A stretch of DNA of 64,000 nucleotides, taken from assembly GCA_947034885.2 (NCBI GenBank), contig OX344758.2, forward strand, positions 9,798,501-9,862,500, written 5' to 3'. A program made the position numbers and the translations under genes. Each line of letters starts with the position of its first letter. The first letter of the stretch is position 1. Below, one piece after another: positions 59,569 to 64,000 of the stretch. The notes beneath the pieces are model-generated. The model ran no database searches. It had not been told where the DNA came from and saw only the letters and a program-made list of their open reading frames with translations. Source of the DNA: Thuidium tamariscinum (taxonomy: Eukaryota > Streptophyta > Bryopsida > Hypnales > Thuidiaceae).

Positions 59569-60552
59569 CCCCTAAGTACCAGGGGGACCATATATGGTCA
59601 CACATCAAGAACTTCAAAGCATGTGAATATGGTTCCATGATGGTGCATTGAAATGCAATCATGTAAATTTGGTGCCAACCCTCATACCAACTAAGTATGG
59701 AGAAGATGGCACCTATATTGTCAAAATATCGCCTTTAATGTCAAAATAGCACCAAAACAATATGGCCCAACTTTTTTGATACGCAAAAAATTTCAGCTCA
59801 AATTTGAATGGGTGATTAATTTCCTTTGACTGTTCTAACAAAATTTCAGATAGTTTTTAGTGTTAACTATTGAAAACTTTCATTTTTCACAGAAAAAAGT
59901 AAATATTTGATTATTTAGGGGTCTTTGAAGGCATGTATGTATCATTTGTGAAGACTAAAGCTTTCCAATTTTACTTCATTTTCCACTTTAGTACACAACT
60001 TGCCAATTTTACTTGATTTGAGATCTAAGAAATTGTACAAATGCTTTGAAAATGGTCCCAATAGAAAGAATAAAGTATTTTCATGATTTTCACCATTGAA
60101 AATTTCAACATGTAAGTGTTGATTTGAAGATTTGGGCGCTTTTTAGATATAGAAATTTTTTGTATTATCACAATTGCAAGGTGGATTGTGTAATGAATTT
60201 GATAGCTTTTCAAGTGAAATTAAGTTTTTTGAAAGTACATTTTAGTATGCTAATACTATCTGTATTTGTTCATGTCACCATTAATCCCAAAAAATTTAAT
60301 ATACAAATTTCTAAAACATTGTGGAGAAAGGCAATATACTGAAAATAAAAAATACACATTTCTCTTATTATAATCTCACAACTCCTTTGCAATTTTGCAC
60401 TCAAAATTGGTTTGTAGACTAATATGCAAGCTCTTAAGACATCTATACGGTGAGATTTTGAAAAAAGAAAATTTGCTTCATTGGAGATTACTAAAAGCCA
60501 ATGCTCTTGTTTCATTAAAAAAAACACTTGCCAAGGCTGAGGCACTTAAGGG
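59569..60552. mobile_element. TTAA-flanked element, subtype H (984 bp, complete)
   Basis: TTAA lies at 59565-59568 and 60553-60556. The left end CCCCTAAGTACC and inverted right end CCCTTAAGTGCC match at 10 of 12. The interior is not obviously alike to subtypes A-E. It has no coding capacity. Confidence 0.65.
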
Positions 60553-60710
60553 TTAATAGGGGAGCTTAGGGTTGGTATATGGGTATATGACATCTAATTT
60601 CAGCACTATCAAAATTTGGAGGTTATTCATCTATTGTATAAAAAAAGGCATGCAAGTTATTCATCAATTCAATTCCTTTCTAACAACATTAATTTTTTTG
60701 AGATGGTTTA

Positions 60711-61615
60711 CCCCCTAAAGGACCACTGTCCTTTTGGAGGACAAAATGTATTTTGGATAGGTTCTTGTAACTTCAATTTTTGGTGAAATTTTTTGAAACT
60801 TTCTCATTAGAATTGATTAGCTTTGTGGGAATTAATCTTTTTTCAATTGGTCAACGGGAGCAGAAGTTGAACCACAAAAAGTCCTAATTTCCATTCAAGA
60901 AGCAACAATTTCTTTTTCGCTAAAAGTCAAAATAATTTTTATTTTTTTTACTGAAATAATATATTTTTGTCTACATGTGAAGCTTTGATTCATTCTATTT
61001 GGACTAGTAATGAGAAAGTTAGGGACGATCTTGTTTTTTAGGCAATCTAATTATCTTCTTGAAAAAATAACTTGAAGGATATATTTTTGAATGCAATTTT
61101 TACAATTTTTCAAAAAAATTGTTGGACAAAGTTACGTTAACTTGCTAGAGTAATCTTGCCATTTGTAATTATTGTGTTTCAATTCCATCTTAAAGCTATG
61201 AACCATTTAGTTTTTCTTTCAATCTAGGACCTTTTTGTACTTAACAAGTTTTTTTAAAAAGGTAACATCAAGTGTGTGTTTTTTGAATTTTTTATTCTAG
61301 ATCCTCAACTCAATTATTTAACACAAGAAATTGTAAATTCAAATTCTATAGTACAAGATTTTTTCACAAATGGTGGTCAAATTCATCTAAAATTGCAAAC
61401 TACAATTCAAGAAAATTTATTTTTCCAATGTATAATGCTCATATCTTTCAATCTATATAGTCAAACTTTATGAAAATTTCACAACATGATCTTAATCAAG
61501 TTGAGTATGAGATTCTATAGTTAGATTTTTAAAATTGTTTTCTTGGGAGAACACAACAAAAATGGCAATTTTGAGAGGTTTTTGACAGGAAAAAATGGCC
61601 TTTCTCCTCTAGGAA
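60711..61615 (-). mobile_element. Degenerate TTAA-type element (reverse)
   Basis: Begins TTACCCCCTAAAGGACC. The first 200 bp are the reverse complement of the right end of 12284-13170 (CTTTGTGGG, AATTGATT, GTGAAATTTTTTGAAACTTT). The far end is worn near CTCCTCTAGGAATTA (about 61605). Confidence 0.5.
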
Positions 61616-63472
61616 TTACTCTCAAATCCTCAATCCAAAAGATGACAAGGTCAAATTTGAAAATATGTAATAAATGATTAATGGTCCTTAAACATATTTG
61701 GATTATTCTTATTTTATATAGTAAGAACATTCTCTTTCTATTTTTGTTGATATATTACTTGATTTTTCCATAAGTTTCTTCCATTAATCTTAATTACAAG
61801 ATGTGCATTGTAGACAACATTCATCATCCATTGAGTGAAGGGTTAATGAATGGAATTGTACTCAATTATTTATTTGGTCAATCCTAGGTACATTCAATAT
61901 AGAAGGAAGTATAAGTTATATGAACTCATAAATAGAAGAATTTACAAACTAATATAACTCATGGTATATTTGAATTTCTTCATAAGCCAACAACAAAGAA
62001 TATTTATGTTTGTTGTATATTTGTATTTAGTTGCGCAAAGATAAATTTCCCATTGAAATAGTAATTCATTTGAAGAAAAGTGTCTCATGTAATAACAATT
62101 GCCATATTTGATGGTCTAGTTTAGCATTCATTAATAGAACTTATGGATTGCACAAACAAGAAAAATGGCTCATAGAAAGATCCATGTGAAAAATTAGACT
62201 TTTGGTAGGTCATCTTCTAGTCACCTTGGCAGATTGTTGAAGACTATGTTTCTATTAGCCATTTCTTATCAAATAAATTAAAGTTGGCAAATGCTATCCA
62301 CTAGATGCATAATGTATGTACACCAGATTCTATTTTTTCATACATTTAAGAAAATCTAAAAAATTTGGCATCTATTTTCAAAGATATTATTTGTTGGGTC
62401 TAACCAATGCTTTGGTACTTGATAGGAATATGTAGGTATATTTATGTGATGAAATAAATAAATTGATTTTTGAAAAAACTATTTCAAACTTGCCATGTTA
62501 GTATGATACAAAGGTAACAAAACTTAGCCTTAGAAAAATGAAAGGTAAAGGTAAAGAAGCAAAAATAAAATTGTTGAAGTAAAGAAGTGAGTTGTAGTTA
62601 TAATTTGAGGATTTATAGTAGAAAGGGATTGATGCAAAGTATTAAATCATAATAAAACACATCAATATTTTTTTTTGTAGATAAGTTTTTATGGAGCAAC
62701 AACCTGAAATAATTTGTTTTCAGCTTATTGAAGTACAAAATTCAAATTTAAAAATTAAAGGGAGAGAAATGTGATTGTCAAATAATTTGAAGCATTATTT
62801 ACAAAATTATGATCTTATCAATGAAATTGTAGGTGTTGACCAGAAACCATACTAATTGAAGAAAACATTAATTTTTTGATTTGATATATTCATATGTTAT
62901 AGCAATTTTCTTATGAACACATGTTTGAGAAAGTTATTGATGGACACCAAAGTTTATTGTGAAATGAAAATTATATATTGAAAATAATGTTTGTCTATAT
63001 TAATTAAAAATATATATAGTTTTGAAAAATGATGTAGTTTGCAAGATTCATAGTTTTAGCTCCATTTTAAAATTTGTCTTGCCTTGATACTAACTAAGCT
63101 AAGTCAATTCATTCAATAATAATAAAATGGTCAATTTTGCTTACTTTGAAGTGATTCTTGTCAATAAAAAGTTTATTCAAGCATTCTATGCCCAAAGAAG
63201 GCATCCAAATGTACTACTTTTAAAAATATGAAATGAATCGTATACATTATATGGTGATAAGAATAGTGTAGATTTGAATCATTGCACTATTGAAAAACAC
63301 ATAAAAAAGAAAGTTGAAACGTGGGATTCTTGCAACATAATTTTAACAATTCAAATGGATTCTATTTGATTCTACAATTTGGTACAAAAAATCTTTTTCC
63401 CAAAATCAAGAGTGTAGCTTTTATAAGATACTAAATTTTGGGAATATTTGAATAGCTAGTTAAAGTACATAG

Positions 63473-63511
<39 letters not shown>

Positions 63512-64000
63512 ATAATTTTTACGAGAATTTTTATTGAGCTAGAAAAAAAAATTTAGTATAGATTAGAAACATTTATAGATGAAATTGATATAATTGATGA
63601 AGGTTATGACAAACAAAAATTGAGACTTTATTCCAAGTTTAGCATTTAAAAAAGTAATATTTTCTACGTAGAAATATTTACACGCACACATTAGAAGACA
63701 TATTTTATATCAAATGACTCAAAAAAATTAATGGTTTCCTTTGTTAGGACATTTTTAAACTTAGGGCTAAGCCATTGTTAATTCTACATTCTAAAAACAT
63801 ATACAAAAATGAATTTGGAATCTACAAGGTCAATCTAATGTTACATAGTTTTTTACCCTTCAAATCTCAAGGGATCATATTTTGAAGTAAAATAAAACCT
63901 TATGAAAGTATTATTTTTGGTATTTTTGTTTTTCGATGAATATCCTTTAAAAATCTATTTTTAGTATAAAAACTCATTTTTTTTAAAACAACCTCAAAAT
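61616..64000. other. AT-rich gene-free stretch with (AT)n
   Basis: No gene or terminal repeat recognised. A (AT)n microsatellite occupies about 63474-63509. Confidence 0.4.

Overview
The window looks like nuclear DNA from a streptophyte (green plant lineage) with a large, AT-rich, transposon-filled genome. The evidence is one intact nuclear gene with eight GT-AG introns and a chloroplast-type leader, a degenerate trihelix-type DNA-binding gene, a decayed plant-type transposase relic, and many non-autonomous DNA transposons. A charophyte alga such as Chara, or an early land plant, would fit. I cannot fix the species from sequence alone. Nothing looks bacterial or organellar.

Layout. 0-1.4 kb: a minus-strand trihelix (Myb/SANT-like) pseudogene beside an AGTCATTT-rich tract. 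1.4-5.3 kb: no gene. 5.3-6.5 kb: a CpG-rich, internally repeated island. 6.5-8.35 kb: two small inverted-repeat elements, each interrupted by a TTAA-type element. 8.8-13.85 kb: a 5-kb composite hAT-like element with CGGACG-rich arms, a perfect 8-bp target duplication, a nested 433-bp relative with its own perfect 8-bp duplication, and a long inverted array of ~340-bp units. 15.2-16.6 kb: two nested copies of a GGGTGATTGCAAG-ended family. 18.3-19.7 kb: another nested pair, ending about 300 bp before the start of the only intact gene.

The gene (19,992-24,951, plus strand, nine exons, 517 codons) encodes a member of the PEP mutase / isocitrate lyase superfamily with a predicted plastid leader and a plant-type C-terminal extension. 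Every exon junction keeps frame. From 25 to 64 kb I find no other intact gene. That part holds more TTAA elements, several other inverted-repeat families, local tandem arrays with units of 12 to ~395 bp, a MULE-like transposase relic at 42.1-42.9 kb, and an odd 2.8-kb tract (38.7-41.5 kb) filled with a recurring near-palindromic ACNANTTGT motif.

The most notable results are the two nested hAT-like insertions with exact duplications, the TTAA-flanked (piggyBac-like) family in at least seven complete copies of several subtypes, the ACNANTTGT tract, and the possibility that retention of intron 6 truncates the lyase-like protein just before its C-terminal domain.
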